This document shows positions 14,801 through 22,684 of a stretch of DNA of 36,181 bases, piece after piece (the stretch's first letter is position 1; each line of letters starts with the position of its first letter). The translations under genes were made by a program, and so were the position numbers. Location: NCBI GenBank assembly GCA_964517355.1, contig CAZFCK010000019.1, positions 1-36,181 of the forward strand, written 5' to 3'. The notes beneath the pieces were generated by a model. That model was not told the DNA's origin. It was given only the letters and a program-made list of their open reading frames with translations, and ran no database searches. Origin of the DNA: CAZFCK01 sp964517355 (GTDB lineage: Bacteria; Desulfobacterota; Desulfovibrionia; Desulfovibrionales; Desulfovibrionaceae).

Positions 14801-14959
14801 ATGGATAAATACGTATGCGACGTGTGCGGTTATGAATACGATCCCGCCCAGGGCGATCCCGATAACGGCGTAGAGCCCGGAACCCCGTTTGAGAAAGTGC
14901 CCGATTCCTGGGTCTGCCCCATCTGCGGCGCTCCGAAATCCGAGTTCTCCAAGGCCTGA
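14801..14959 (+). CDS. rub: Rubredoxin
   Basis: This 52-residue electron carrier has an Fe(Cys)4 centre formed by Cys6-Cys9 (YVCDVCGY) and Cys39-Cys42 (WVCPICGAPK). The family features YDPAQGDPDNGVEPGTPFE and DSWVCP are intact. It donates electrons to the flavodiiron oxygen reductase encoded 34 bp downstream and can serve desulfoferrodoxin. ATG 14801 has AGAGAAGG about 6 nt upstream. In D. vulgaris the order desulfoferrodoxin, rubredoxin, oxygen reductase is the same. The larger gap before this gene, with its own dyad and promoter-like boxes, suggests rub and roo may have a start of their own. Confidence 0.98.
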   Translation: MDKYVCDVCGYEYDPAQGDPDNGVEPGTPFEKVPDSWVCPICGAPKSEFSKA

Positions 14960-14993
14960 GGCCGAAAAACGACAGGCACACAAGAGGATCATT

Positions 14994-16196
14994 ATGAAGG
15001 CTTTGGAATTGAAAAAGGGCGTCTATTGGGTGGGAGCCGTAGACTGGAGCAGCCGGGACTTTCACGGCTATTCCCTGTCTCCGCAGGGCACCACCTACAA
15101 CGCCTATCTTGTCATCGATGAAAAAATCACCCTGTTCGACACGGTGAAAGCCGATCACCAAGGCGAATTGCTCTGCCGCATCGCCAACATCGTGGACCCC
15201 GCGAAAATCGATTATATCGTGGTCAACCACCTGGAGCCGGACCATGCCGGCTGCCTGCCCATGCTCATTGAGCGCTGCAAGCCCGAGAAGGTCTTCTGCT
15301 CCCCCATGGGAGAGCGCTCCATGATGGCCCACTTCCATTACAAGGATTGGCCGGTACAGGTGGTCAAGAGCGGCGACAGCATCAGCCTGGGGCGGCGCGA
15401 CGTGCATTTTCTGGAAACACGCATGCTGCACTGGCCGGATAGCATGTTCTCTTACATCCCGCAGGATAAGCTGCTTATCTCCAATGACGCCTTTGGGCAG
15501 AACATCGCGTGCAGCGCGCGTTACGCGGACGAAGTGCCGCGCGCCCTGCTGGAACATGTGATGAAAGAGTATTACGCCAACATCGTGCTGCCGTATTCGC
15601 CCATTGTGTTGAAGACATTGGACCAGGTAGCGGAAATGAAGCTGGACGTGGATATGGTCGCGCCGGATCACGGGCTCATTTTCCGTGGCGAGGACGTGGC
15701 TTACGCTTTGAATAGCTACAGGGCCTTTGCCGAACAGAAGCCGCTGAAGAAAGCCGTGATAACTTTCGACACCATGTGGCACAGCACCGAAACCATGGCC
15801 CTGGCCCTGGCGGAGGGGCTTGAGGAAGAAGGCGTCGCGGTGCAGATCCTCGCGCTCAAGCAGAATCATCACAGCCGCGTGATGACGGAACTCATCGACG
15901 CGGCCGGGATACTCGTGGGCTCTCCCACGCATAACAACGGCATCATGCCCAATGTGGCCAAGATGCTGACCTACATGAAGGGGCTCAAGCCCCAGAACAA
16001 ATGCGGCGCCGCTTTCGGTTCCTTTGGATGGAGCGGCGAGTCCGTAAAGGTCATCAGCGAGTGGCTGGAATCCATGAAAGTCGAGCTGGTGGGCGAACCT
16101 GTCAAGGTGAAGCACGTTCCCACCCATGACGACCTCGGCGCCTGCCACGCCCTCGGCCAGCAAGTGGGGCGGGCCATCAACGCCAAACTGGGTTAA
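14994..16196 (+). CDS. roo: Rubredoxin:oxygen oxidoreductase (flavodiiron protein)
   Basis: This cytoplasmic terminal oxygen reductase takes electrons from rubredoxin and reduces oxygen to water; some family members also reduce NO. It has 400 residues, the usual size for the two-domain class. The beta-lactamase-like domain carries the di-iron ligands His79, Glu81, Asp83 and His84 (NHLEPDHAG), His146 (RMLHWPD), Asp165 (SNDAFGQ) and His226 (APDHGLIF). The flavodoxin domain follows, with FMN phosphate loop TFDTMWHSTETMA and GSPTHNNGIMPNVAKML; it ends NAKLG. There is no C-terminal rubredoxin domain, which fits the separate rub gene. AGAGG precedes ATG 14994. The transcript ends at a strong hairpin (16221-16254). 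Confidence 0.98.
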   Translation: MKALELKKGVYWVGAVDWSSRDFHGYSLSPQGTTYNAYLVIDEKITLFDTVKADHQGELLCRIANIVDPAKIDYIVVNHLEPDHAGCLPMLIERCKPEKVFCSPMGERSMMAHFHYKDWPVQVVKSGDSISLGRRDVHFLETRMLHWPDSMFSYIPQDKLLISNDAFGQNIACSARYADEVPRALLEHVMKEYYANIVLPYSPIVLKTLDQVAEMKLDVDMVAPDHGLIFRGEDVAYALNSYRAFAEQKPLKKAVITFDTMWHSTETMALALAEGLEEEGVAVQILALKQNHHSRVMTELIDAAGILVGSPTHNNGIMPNVAKMLTYMKGLKPQNKCGAAFGSFGWSGESVKVISEWLESMKVELVGEPVKVKHVPTHDDLGACHALGQQVGRAINAKLG

Positions 16197-16220
16197 CGGC
16201 CTGTTTTCTTGAAATACGAA

Positions 16221-16254
16221 CGGGGGAAAACCTCTCTTGAGAGGTTTTCCCCCG
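16221..16254. terminator. Bidirectional hairpin terminator between roo and zraP
   Basis: Two perfectly complementary 16-base arms (16221-16236, CGGGGGAAAACCTCTC, and 16239-16254) face each other with only TT between, so in practice about 15 bp with a 4-nt loop. ATTTTG follows on the plus strand. The genes on either side converge here, so it probably serves both. Confidence 0.8.
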
Positions 16255-16283
16255 ATTTTGATTACCCAAAGCTTCAGAGGCAA

Positions 16284-16781
16284 CTACTGGCGGGGGCCTC
16301 CGCCCTGGCCGGCGCCGGGACCGTAGCCGCCGCCCTGGCCGCAACCGGGGCCGTAACCGGGGCAGGGACCGGCATTCTGGTCAGGGGCGATGCACGGACC
16401 GTTTCCGCGAGGTCCATGATGCCGGCCGCCGGGGAAGCCGAATCCGCAGCCGGGTCCGGCCTCGATGCCGAGTTCCTTGGCCTTGGCCGCGATTTGATTC
16501 CGCGTGGCCACGATGCTTTCAGCAAGTGCGCGCACTTTTGCCGTGTCCGGATTTTGAGAACCCATCAAAGCCCGCATTTCCATGTGATCCACGTACAGCT
16601 TGTCGCGTAAATCCTGTGTCGCTTCCCTGAAAGCCTCAAATTGCGCGGCTTGCTCCTCGCTCACCGGCGGCGCGTTGTACCCTCTGCCGTAGCATCCGCC
16701 GTCGCCGCGATAAGCGAACGCCTGCGCCGCGAACAATCCGATGACCAGAGCCAGTGCCGTGCATTGGAAGATCTTTTTCAT
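16284..16781 (-). CDS. zraP: ZraP-like periplasmic metal-binding protein
   Basis: The precursor has 165 residues with a clear signal peptide (MKKIFQCTALALVIGLFAAQ ending AFA). The middle is helical (SEEQAAQFEAFREATQDLRD, then MRALMGSQNPDTAKVRALAES) in the style of the LTXXQ/ZraP/CpxP fold. The C-terminal third is Gly/Pro-rich with scattered His and Cys (GGRHHGPRG, GPCIAP, GPGCGQGGGYGPG repeats), a likely metal-binding tail. In enterobacteria ZraP is a zinc-binding chaperone that also damps ZraS/ZraR signalling. AGGAGA lies 8 nt before ATG 16781. It is divergent from the ZraS/ZraR pair, and a sigma-54 promoter lies upstream, just as expected for a ZraR target. Confidence 0.88.
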   Translation of the reverse strand: MKKIFQCTALALVIGLFAAQAFAYRGDGGCYGRGYNAPPVSEEQAAQFEAFREATQDLRDKLYVDHMEMRALMGSQNPDTAKVRALAESIVATRNQIAAKAKELGIEAGPGCGFGFPGGRHHGPRGNGPCIAPDQNAGPCPGYGPGCGQGGGYGPGAGQGGGPRQ

Positions 16782-16848
16782 GTGAGTGTCTCCTGTTGAG
16801 TGCGTTGAAGTATGAAATTGGTTCCTTGTTTGCATCTGTCTCAGGAAG

Positions 16849-16864
16849 AGCACGGAGTGTGCCA
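16849..16864 (-). promoter_or_regulatory. Sigma-54 promoter for zraP
   Basis: On the minus strand the sequence reads TGGCACACTCCGTGCT, against the consensus TGGCACG-N4-TTGCW. The -24 GG and -12 GC are correctly spaced, and 11 of the 12 specified positions other than one at each half match. Transcription would start near 16838, giving a leader of about 57 nt before ATG 16781. It fits activation by the NtrC-type regulator encoded at 18903. Confidence 0.72.
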
Positions 16865-16972
16865 AAAGCGGATTGTGAACATTTTAGTTAATGATTTTGC
16901 AGAATTGAAAAAGTTCCTCCCAGCGGCGCAGTGCTTCGCACCGGTCGATGCTTGTTGGTTCTGTAAAGAAAA

Positions 16973-17010
16973 TGTACACATTGAGACGAGGGGTGTTGCC
17001 ATAGTGTACA
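16973..17010. promoter_or_regulatory. Candidate enhancer sites for the ZraR-like regulator
   Basis: Two TGTACA palindromes (16973-16978 in ATGTACACA, and 17005-17010 in GTGTACACC) lie exactly 32 bp apart, about three helical turns. They are about 135 and 170 bp upstream of the predicted zraP start, the usual distance for sigma-54 activator sites. They are also 60 and 28 bp upstream of zraS, so they could couple control of both directions. Confidence 0.45.
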
Positions 17011-17025
17011 CCGCCTGGAGCCACC

Positions 17026-17037
17026 GGAGAATTCTCC
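17026..17037. promoter_or_regulatory. Palindrome covering the zraS ribosome binding site
   Basis: GGAGAATTCTCC is a perfect 12-bp palindrome ending at the base before ATG 17038. The GGAG ribosome binding site is its left arm, so the mRNA could fold on itself or dimerise and limit translation of the kinase. TGGAG at 17016-17020 offers an alternative partner for CTCCA. Confidence 0.5.
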
Positions 17038-18879
17038 ATGATATTGCATAAGTTTTCGCCCAGCAGACTGGAAGCGTATGCTTCGCCCCTGGTGGTGGTG
17101 GGCACCGCCGTGATTCTGGCCCTGGTGGTGGTGGCCTTGTCCTTTTATAACGTGAACCGTGAAAAACGCTTTGTATCCACTCTGTTGAGCGAGAAAGGAG
17201 CGGTTTTGGTGCGTTCCTTCGAAGCCGGCGCGCGCGCGGGCATGATGGGCATGTCCGGAGTGGAGCAACGGATTCAGGTGCTTGCGGAACAGTTCGCACT
17301 GCTCCCGGGGGTGACGTCCATCACCCTGACCGATGCGCGCGGCGTCATCCGTGCCGACAGCGATGAGGAAAAAGTGGGCTCTTCCTTGCTTTCGGAGGCG
17401 ACATTGCGGGATTTCGCGCCCTCGGACACGTTGCAGTGGCGGATTATGGAACAGGGGGACGGCACGCGGGTTTTCGTGGTGTACAAATTTTTTACACCTC
17501 TCCCCCCCAGAGGGGGGCGGCCGGGGGAACGCCATCCGGAGCACATGGGCAATGCGCGCCGCAGAGGGGTTCCCGGCAGGTTACATGAGCGCATGCAGCG
17601 CAACTGGCAGCATTTTTGTACGATGATGGGTGATCCGGGCGCGCCGCAGGTCCCTGGCGAACTTCCCAAGACGTTGATTTTCATAGGCATGGATATCGCC
17701 CCCTTTGAGGAGGCAAAGGCCCAGGACGTGCGCACCATCATCCTGATGGGCGCAACCCTTTTGGCCTTGGGTTTGGGTGGCATGGTGGCCCTGTTTTGGG
17801 CGCAGCGGCTGCGCGTGTCCAGGCGCATGCTTCAGGATACGCGGGCCCTTGCGGAGGAGGTCATCACGCATTTGCCCATAGGGCTTGTGGTCATGGACCC
17901 CGCCGGGCGCATCACCATGGTCAATCAAGCCGCGGATGCGGTTCTGGGAGCGGCGTGCAACCTCGCGCCGGGAGCGCATTACGAAACGTGTTTGCCCCGT
18001 GATGTGGTGGAGGTCTTGCGCCGCGTCTCCCGGGGTGAGGATGTTGTGGAGCGTCAGGTGAACTGCGAGATGGGGGCGCGCGAGCCTTTGCCCTTGTCCG
18101 TCAGCGGTGCGCAGATCTTTGCGGAGCAGGGACGCCTGGTGGGCTCCATTCTTCTGCTGCGCGACTTGCGCGAGATAAAGCGCTTGCAGGACGCAGTGCG
18201 CCGTGCGGAGAAGCTGGCCGCCATCGGCAGCCTGGCCGCGGGCGTTGCGCACGAGATCCGTAATCCGCTCAGCTCCATCAAGGCCTCGGCCACCTATTTC
18301 GGCTCCCAGTTCTTGGAGGGGAGCGACGGCAAGCGCATGTCCGCCATCATGATCCAGGAGGTGGAGCGTTTGAACAGGGCGGTGACGCAACTGCTCGAAT
18401 ACGCGCGCCCCTCGGATCTTGCGCGTCAGGAAGTGGAGCTCGCGCCCCTGGTACGCCGCTCTCTGGAACTGATGCGCCGCGATGCCCGGGCCAAGGGCGT
18501 GGAGGTGGTCCTGGACCCGGGAGACGCGCCTGATACGGTCCTGCTGGACCCGGACCGGTTCATCCAGGCCTTGTTGAATTTGTATCTCAACGCCATTCAG
18601 GCCATGGAGAAGGGCGGAACGCTTTCCGTGCGGTTGAGCCGGGACAACGGCGACGCCGCGCCTCAGCGCGTGCGCATCGTCGTTGAGGATACCGGGCCCG
18701 GACTTCCCGAGGAGAGCCTGGAACGCATTTTCGACCCCTATTTCACCACCAAGGCCAAAGGCACGGGCCTGGGTCTGGCCATTGTGCAGAAAATCGTGGA
18801 GGCGCATCAGGGCGAGGTGCGTGTGCACAGCGCTCCGGGGAAGGGAGCGGCGTTCACCATAATTGTGCCGGTCGCCTGA
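17038..18879 (+). CDS. zraS: ZraS-like sensor histidine kinase
   Basis: This 613-residue membrane kinase pairs with the NtrC-type regulator downstream. TM1 is about residues 17-38. The periplasmic sensor (about 40-230) contains a Pro/Arg-rich insert (TPLPPRGGRPGERHPEHMG) unusual for the family. TM2 (about 238-260) precedes a PAS domain (VITHLPIGLVVMDPAGRITM, about 279-298). The HisKA domain has AAIGSLAAGVAHEIRNPLSS with His405 as phosphorylation site. The ATPase domain has NLYLNAIQAM (N box), VEDTGPGLP (G1), FDPYFTTKAKGTGLGLAIV (F and G2). This NtrB/ZraS-like short-N-box form normally pairs with sigma-54 activators. ATG 17038 is preceded by GGAG inside a palindrome. Zinc as the signal is inferred from the neighbouring zraP. 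Confidence 0.9.
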   Translation: MILHKFSPSRLEAYASPLVVVGTAVILALVVVALSFYNVNREKRFVSTLLSEKGAVLVRSFEAGARAGMMGMSGVEQRIQVLAEQFALLPGVTSITLTDARGVIRADSDEEKVGSSLLSEATLRDFAPSDTLQWRIMEQGDGTRVFVVYKFFTPLPPRGGRPGERHPEHMGNARRRGVPGRLHERMQRNWQHFCTMMGDPGAPQVPGELPKTLIFIGMDIAPFEEAKAQDVRTIILMGATLLALGLGGMVALFWAQRLRVSRRMLQDTRALAEEVITHLPIGLVVMDPAGRITMVNQAADAVLGAACNLAPGAHYETCLPRDVVEVLRRVSRGEDVVERQVNCEMGAREPLPLSVSGAQIFAEQGRLVGSILLLRDLREIKRLQDAVRRAEKLAAIGSLAAGVAHEIRNPLSSIKASATYFGSQFLEGSDGKRMSAIMIQEVERLNRAVTQLLEYARPSDLARQEVELAPLVRRSLELMRRDARAKGVEVVLDPGDAPDTVLLDPDRFIQALLNLYLNAIQAMEKGGTLSVRLSRDNGDAAPQRVRIVVEDTGPGLPEESLERIFDPYFTTKAKGTGLGLAIVQKIVEAHQGEVRVHSAPGKGAAFTIIVPVA

Positions 18880-18902
18880 AAACGCACGGGAGCAGAACGA
18901 CA

Positions 18903-20255
18903 ATGCCTCAGCATGGTAAGCCGAGCATTCTTATTGTGGATGACGATTCCGGCCATCGGGATACGCTTTCCATTCTCATCAAGGGGTGGGGGTATCGCGT
19001 GGAGGGCGCGGACGATGGCGAGGCGGCGGTGGAGAAGATCAGGGAACGCCCCTTCGACGCCGTGCTCATGGACATACGCATGGCGAAGGTGGGCGGCATC
19101 GAGGCGCTGAAGCAAATCAAGAACTACAATCCCGCGGTGCCGGTCCTGATCATGACCGCCTATTCCTCGGTGAACACGGCGGTGGAGGCCCTCAAGTCCG
19201 GCGCTTATGATTATTTGACAAAGCCGCTGGATTTCGACGAGTTGAAGCTGAGTCTGGAGCGCGCCCTGGACCATACGCGCCTGCAGGTGGAAAACGAATC
19301 CTTGCGCGCGCGGCTGCCCTCCGGTTTTGATCTCGCGTCCATCATCGGCAAGAGTGGGGCGACGCGGCGGCTCGTGGAGATGATCGCCATGGTGGCTCCC
19401 ACGGAGGCCACGGTCCTTGTGGCCGGAGAATCCGGCACCGGCAAGGAGCTGGTGGCCAAAGCCATCCACTACAACAGCGTGCGCAAGGATGCGGCGCTGG
19501 TCACGGTGAATTGCGCGGCATTGACGGAAACCCTGCTGGAATCCGAGCTGTTCGGGCATGAAAAAGGCGCGTTCACAGGCGCGGACAAGCGGCGGGAGGG
19601 GCGGTTCGTCCAGGCGGACAAGGGCTCCATCTTTCTCGACGAAGTGGGTGAAATCCCCCTGACCATGCAGGCCAAGCTGCTGCGTGTGCTTCAGGAGCGC
19701 GAAGTGCAGCGCGTGGGTTCGGATACGCCCATCAAGGTGGACGTGCGCATCATCGCCGCCACCAACCGCGACCTCAAGCAGGAAGTGGAGGCTGGGGCGT
19801 TCCGCGAGGACCTCTTCTACAGGCTCAACGTGGTGACCTTGCGCGTGCCCCCGTTGCGGGAGCGCATGGAAGACGTGCCGCTCCTGGCGCAGCATTTTTT
19901 ACAGCGTTTCGGACAGAAAAACCGGAAAGTTCTGAAAGGGTTCACTCCCGGCGCCATGGATCTGCTGTTGAAACACTCCTGGCCCGGCAATGTGCGTGAA
20001 CTGGAAAACGCCGTGGAACGCGCGGTCATCCTGGCCATGGGGAATTACATCACGGAAGGCGAATTGCCTCTGGTCATTGCCGAGGAGGAACTCTCCCGAC
20101 AGACGCCCGCCGGAGGCAAGCCCCTGGACGAGGTGGAGCGAGACGCCATTTTCGCCACGCTGGAGCAAACAGGGGGCAACAAGAGCGAGGCCGCCAAGCT
20201 TCTGGGCATATCCCGCGTCACGCTGCACAAGAAGCTCAAAAAGTATGAACGATGA
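18903..20255 (+). CDS. zraR: ZraR-like sigma-54-dependent response regulator
   Basis: This NtrC-family activator of 450 residues starts with a receiver domain: Asp12-14 acidic pocket, phosphoacceptor Asp57 in VLMDIRM, Lys107. The AAA+ domain has Walker A GESGTGKE (175-182), the sigma-54 contact loop GAFTGA (222-227), Walker B GSIFLDEVGEI and the arginine-finger region FREDLFYRL. The C-terminal Fis-type helix-turn-helix reads GGNKSEAAKLLGISRVTLHKKLKKY. It begins 23 nt after the kinase stop, with GGGAG about 10 nt before ATG 18903. Its likely target is the sigma-54 promoter of zraP (16849-16864), through the paired TGTACA sites at 16973-17010. The coding end is followed by a 298-bp gap with a large repeat. 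Confidence 0.93.
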   Translation: MPQHGKPSILIVDDDSGHRDTLSILIKGWGYRVEGADDGEAAVEKIRERPFDAVLMDIRMAKVGGIEALKQIKNYNPAVPVLIMTAYSSVNTAVEALKSGAYDYLTKPLDFDELKLSLERALDHTRLQVENESLRARLPSGFDLASIIGKSGATRRLVEMIAMVAPTEATVLVAGESGTGKELVAKAIHYNSVRKDAALVTVNCAALTETLLESELFGHEKGAFTGADKRREGRFVQADKGSIFLDEVGEIPLTMQAKLLRVLQEREVQRVGSDTPIKVDVRIIAATNRDLKQEVEAGAFREDLFYRLNVVTLRVPPLRERMEDVPLLAQHFLQRFGQKNRKVLKGFTPGAMDLLLKHSWPGNVRELENAVERAVILAMGNYITEGELPLVIAEEELSRQTPAGGKPLDEVERDAIFATLEQTGGNKSEAAKLLGISRVTLHKKLKKYER

Positions 20256-20344
20256 TTGAGTATAGGAGATTATTGGGGCAAAGCAAGGTTCAGGGGAATG
20301 CAACAGAGCATCTACATTTTTTCAAAGGAAAGACGCCTTAAGCT

Positions 20345-20480
20345 CCGCCAAGGGGGTACGCCCCCCTGGACCCGCGAATATCATGCGTGGAAATGTAACT
20401 GTGCCAAAAAGTGATATAAAACAAAAAGTTTTGGAGATTCTTAAGAACCTTTTTCAAAAGGTTCTTAAGCCACCGGAGGC
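20345..20480 (+). repeat. Dispersed intergenic repeat (boundary family), copy 1
   Basis: It starts with a GC hairpin (CCAAGGGGG/CCCCCCTGG, about 20348-20369) and CCCGCGAATAT. A variable A-rich spacer follows, then AGTTTTGGAGATT and a perfect palindrome with 14-base arms, CTTAAGAACCTTTT (20440-20453) and AAAAGGTTCTTAAG (20456-20469), then CCACCGGAGGC. It lies between zraR and corA. The rest of that gap (20256-20344) shows nothing else. Confidence 0.85.
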
Positions 20481-20487
20481 GTCACTA

Positions 20488-20514
20488 GTTAGCGCATTTT
20501 CGTCTTGAAACAAG
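20488..20514 (-). repeat. 27-bp exact inverted copy of the tail at 14601-14627
   Basis: The 27 bases are the exact reverse complement of 14601-14627, the 3' end of the repeat between dfx and rub, 5.9 kb away. It lies 8 bp after the boundary repeat and 40 bp before corA. It is probably a fragment of the CTGAAAC/GTTTCAG family. Confidence 0.85.
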
Positions 20515-20553
20515 GTAAGATACTGTGTTCTGCAACAGTCCGCGGGAGGCGGG

Positions 20554-21627
20554 ATGGATATCTTCGATGTTTTCGAGCGCCGGGGAAAAAAGGCGGGCGC
20601 GCGGCCCGGAAAACTGGAATATACGGGCGAAGGGCGCGATTTTACGCCCTGGGTGGAATGCCTGGATTTCGACGAGACCGGGGTGCGTGCCCGAAAGTGC
20701 GCGCCGGAAGAGCTGCCCGGCCCTGAAGCCCTGGACAAGGGGCGCGCGCGTTGGGTGCGCGTCGTGGGCATTCACGACCCTGAGCTGGTGCAGGCCGTGG
20801 CCGCCCGTTACGGCATGGACCTGCTGCATATCGAGGATTTGCTGCAGACCGCCCAACGCCCCAAGTGCGACGACGCGGCCGATTTCATGTTCATCGTGCT
20901 CAAGGACGTGGCCCTCGATGCCTCGGCGCGTTCCCTGAAGCTGGAACAATGCAGCATCGTGTGGGGCAACGGCTGGGTCATGAGTTTTCAGGAGCGTGAG
21001 CAGAGCGTTTGGGACGCGGTGCGCCGTCGTCTGGAAGAGCCCCAAAGAAAATTACGCGCGCAGGGGGCTGAGCATTTGATGACGGCCTTGCTCGACGCCG
21101 TTGTGGACTCCTGCCAGCTGGCCATCTGGCGGCTCTCAGAAGCCATGGAGGAGATGGAGGGGCGGCTGCTGGACATGCAGAATGAAAGCAATCTGCAACT
21201 GATCTATGAACTGCGGCGAAACGCCGTGTACCTGTCGCAGATGCTGCAACCCTTTCGCGAGGCGATGCGCAGGCTGCAGTCCGGGGCCAAGGAAAACATG
21301 GAAACGCAGACTCAGCGCTATCTGCACGATGTTATGGACCACACGACCCAGGCCGTTGAAGGCGCCCGGACGCTCAAGGATATCGCCACGGCCATGCTGG
21401 GCCTTTATGTTTCGGTTTCGGATTTGCGCATGAACTCGATTATGCGCGTGCTCACCGTGGTTGCCGCCATCTTCATTCCCCTGACGTTCATTACGGGAAT
21501 TTACGGTATGAATTTCGAGTACATGCCTGGTCTCAAGTGGCGCTACGGCTATTATCTGACCCTTTGCTGCATGCTCGTTGTCGCTGTGGGGCTGCTGCGG
21601 TATTTTAGACGCCGAAAATGGCTTTGA
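20554..21627 (+). CDS. corA: CorA-family divalent cation channel
   Basis: This inner-membrane Mg/Co/Ni channel has 357 residues. A long cytoplasmic N-terminal domain (1 to about 290) contains the typical WVRVVGIHD, HIEDLLQTAQRPKCDDAADF and a long helix with QLIYELRRNAVYLSQMLQPFREAM. Two C-terminal membrane helices follow. The first is VLTVVAAIFIPLTFITGIYGMNFEYMPG, with the signature GMN near residues 318-320. The second is YYLTLCCMLVVAVGLLRYFRRRKWL. GGAGGCGGG lies just before ATG 20554. It overlaps the mscS start by ten bases, so the two form an operon of membrane ion pathways. It sits next to the ZraP metal-response locus, though a repeat separates them. Confidence 0.95.
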   Translation: MDIFDVFERRGKKAGARPGKLEYTGEGRDFTPWVECLDFDETGVRARKCAPEELPGPEALDKGRARWVRVVGIHDPELVQAVAARYGMDLLHIEDLLQTAQRPKCDDAADFMFIVLKDVALDASARSLKLEQCSIVWGNGWVMSFQEREQSVWDAVRRRLEEPQRKLRAQGAEHLMTALLDAVVDSCQLAIWRLSEAMEEMEGRLLDMQNESNLQLIYELRRNAVYLSQMLQPFREAMRRLQSGAKENMETQTQRYLHDVMDHTTQAVEGARTLKDIATAMLGLYVSVSDLRMNSIMRVLTVVAAIFIPLTFITGIYGMNFEYMPGLKWRYGYYLTLCCMLVVAVGLLRYFRRRKWL

Positions 21628-22484
21628 AGGATTATGAGGCTTCATTTATGCAGGATGTTTTACGTATTATTCCGGACAATCTTTTCAACATATTTCTTTC
21701 TCTCGTGGCGGCCGTGGGGTTCTGGCTGCTGAAAAAGCTCGTGTACCGCGCCCTGGAGGCGAAGACCAGGGATCTGCACACACTTTTCGAGTTGAAGAAC
21801 ATTTTCTACATGCTCTTTTTGGCCTGTTTCGTCGGCACCCTGGTGCTCATCTGGCTGAAGGGCTTTACGCCGCTGCTGACCGTGCTGGGCCTGGTCGCGG
21901 CGGGTCTGACCATCAGCGCCAAGGAGCTGCTGCTCAGCATCATCGCCTGCCTCGTGGTGCTCTGGCGCGGACTGTTCGCCATCGGCGACCGCATCCAGAT
22001 CGGCCCCTACACCGGAGACGTGCTGCAATTGGGCGTGGTCTATTTTACGCTCATGGAGACCGACGCATGGGGCACCTACGAGCAAAGCACGGGCAGGCTG
22101 GTCAAGGTGCCCAACAGCATGGTGCTCACCACGCCTCTGCTCAACGCCAGCAAGGCCTCGGGATACGTGTGGAACGAGGTTTCGGTGCTGGTGGACCCGG
22201 CAAGCGACTGGGAAGCGGCCAAGGATATCGCCTGGGATGTGCTGCGCGCCCGTGAGCTGCGGGAAAACATGGACTACGCGCATATCATGAGCCGCATGAA
22301 CGAGCACTATGTGCTGAGCGGCAACCTTTCTCCAACGGTATACACCAGACTGCGGGACAAAGGCATGGAAATTACGTTACGGTATTTGTGCCCCACCAGG
22401 ATGCGCAGAGACAGCGAAAGCATGCTTGGGGAGGAGCTGTTGCGGGCCATGAGCGCCCATGGCGGGGTGAAGCTCCTGTTTTGA
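21618..22484 (+). CDS. mscS: MscS-family mechanosensitive channel
   Basis: This small-conductance mechanosensitive channel of 288 residues protects against osmotic downshock. Hydrophobic segments run about 20-37, 52-70 and 75-110. The pore helix and following beta domain read LGLVAAGLTISAKELLLSII then GDRIQIGPYTGDVLQLGVVYFTLMETDAWG, with VKVPNSMVLTTPLLNAS, the usual MscS middle domain. The C-terminal alpha/beta domain ends at GVKLLF. ATG 21618 lies inside the corA stop region (10-base overlap). The in-frame ATG 21648, with GAGG 10 nt upstream, would remove ten residues and is also credible. A 445-bp gap follows. Confidence 0.92.
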   Translation: MALKDYEASFMQDVLRIIPDNLFNIFLSLVAAVGFWLLKKLVYRALEAKTRDLHTLFELKNIFYMLFLACFVGTLVLIWLKGFTPLLTVLGLVAAGLTISAKELLLSIIACLVVLWRGLFAIGDRIQIGPYTGDVLQLGVVYFTLMETDAWGTYEQSTGRLVKVPNSMVLTTPLLNASKASGYVWNEVSVLVDPASDWEAAKDIAWDVLRARELRENMDYAHIMSRMNEHYVLSGNLSPTVYTRLRDKGMEITLRYLCPTRMRRDSESMLGEELLRAMSAHGGVKLLF

Positions 22485-22684
22485 CCGGCCATGCGTGTTC
22501 AACGCGGCCCAAGAAAAAACCTTGCGGCATGGATGGAAGACGCATAACAAAGCAAGGCGGGAGGTTTTGTTGCTATCACGCTGGGGGAAAAGGATAAAAT
22601 CCTGATTTTGAACGAGGAGGGGTTGATCCGCCATGTTTCGGGGCTCCCTCCCGGCGCATGCACCTCCCGGAACAGGGCTTTCCC

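Noticed and set aside
16870..17037. A second sigma-54 promoter driving zraSR
   Set aside because: No GG-N10-GC element with good flanks was found on the plus strand upstream of 17038.
20440..20469. Palindrome of the boundary repeat as an ordinary Rho-independent terminator
   Set aside because: The T run lies in the loop and 5' arm, not after the 3' arm, on either strand, so the classic form is not met.
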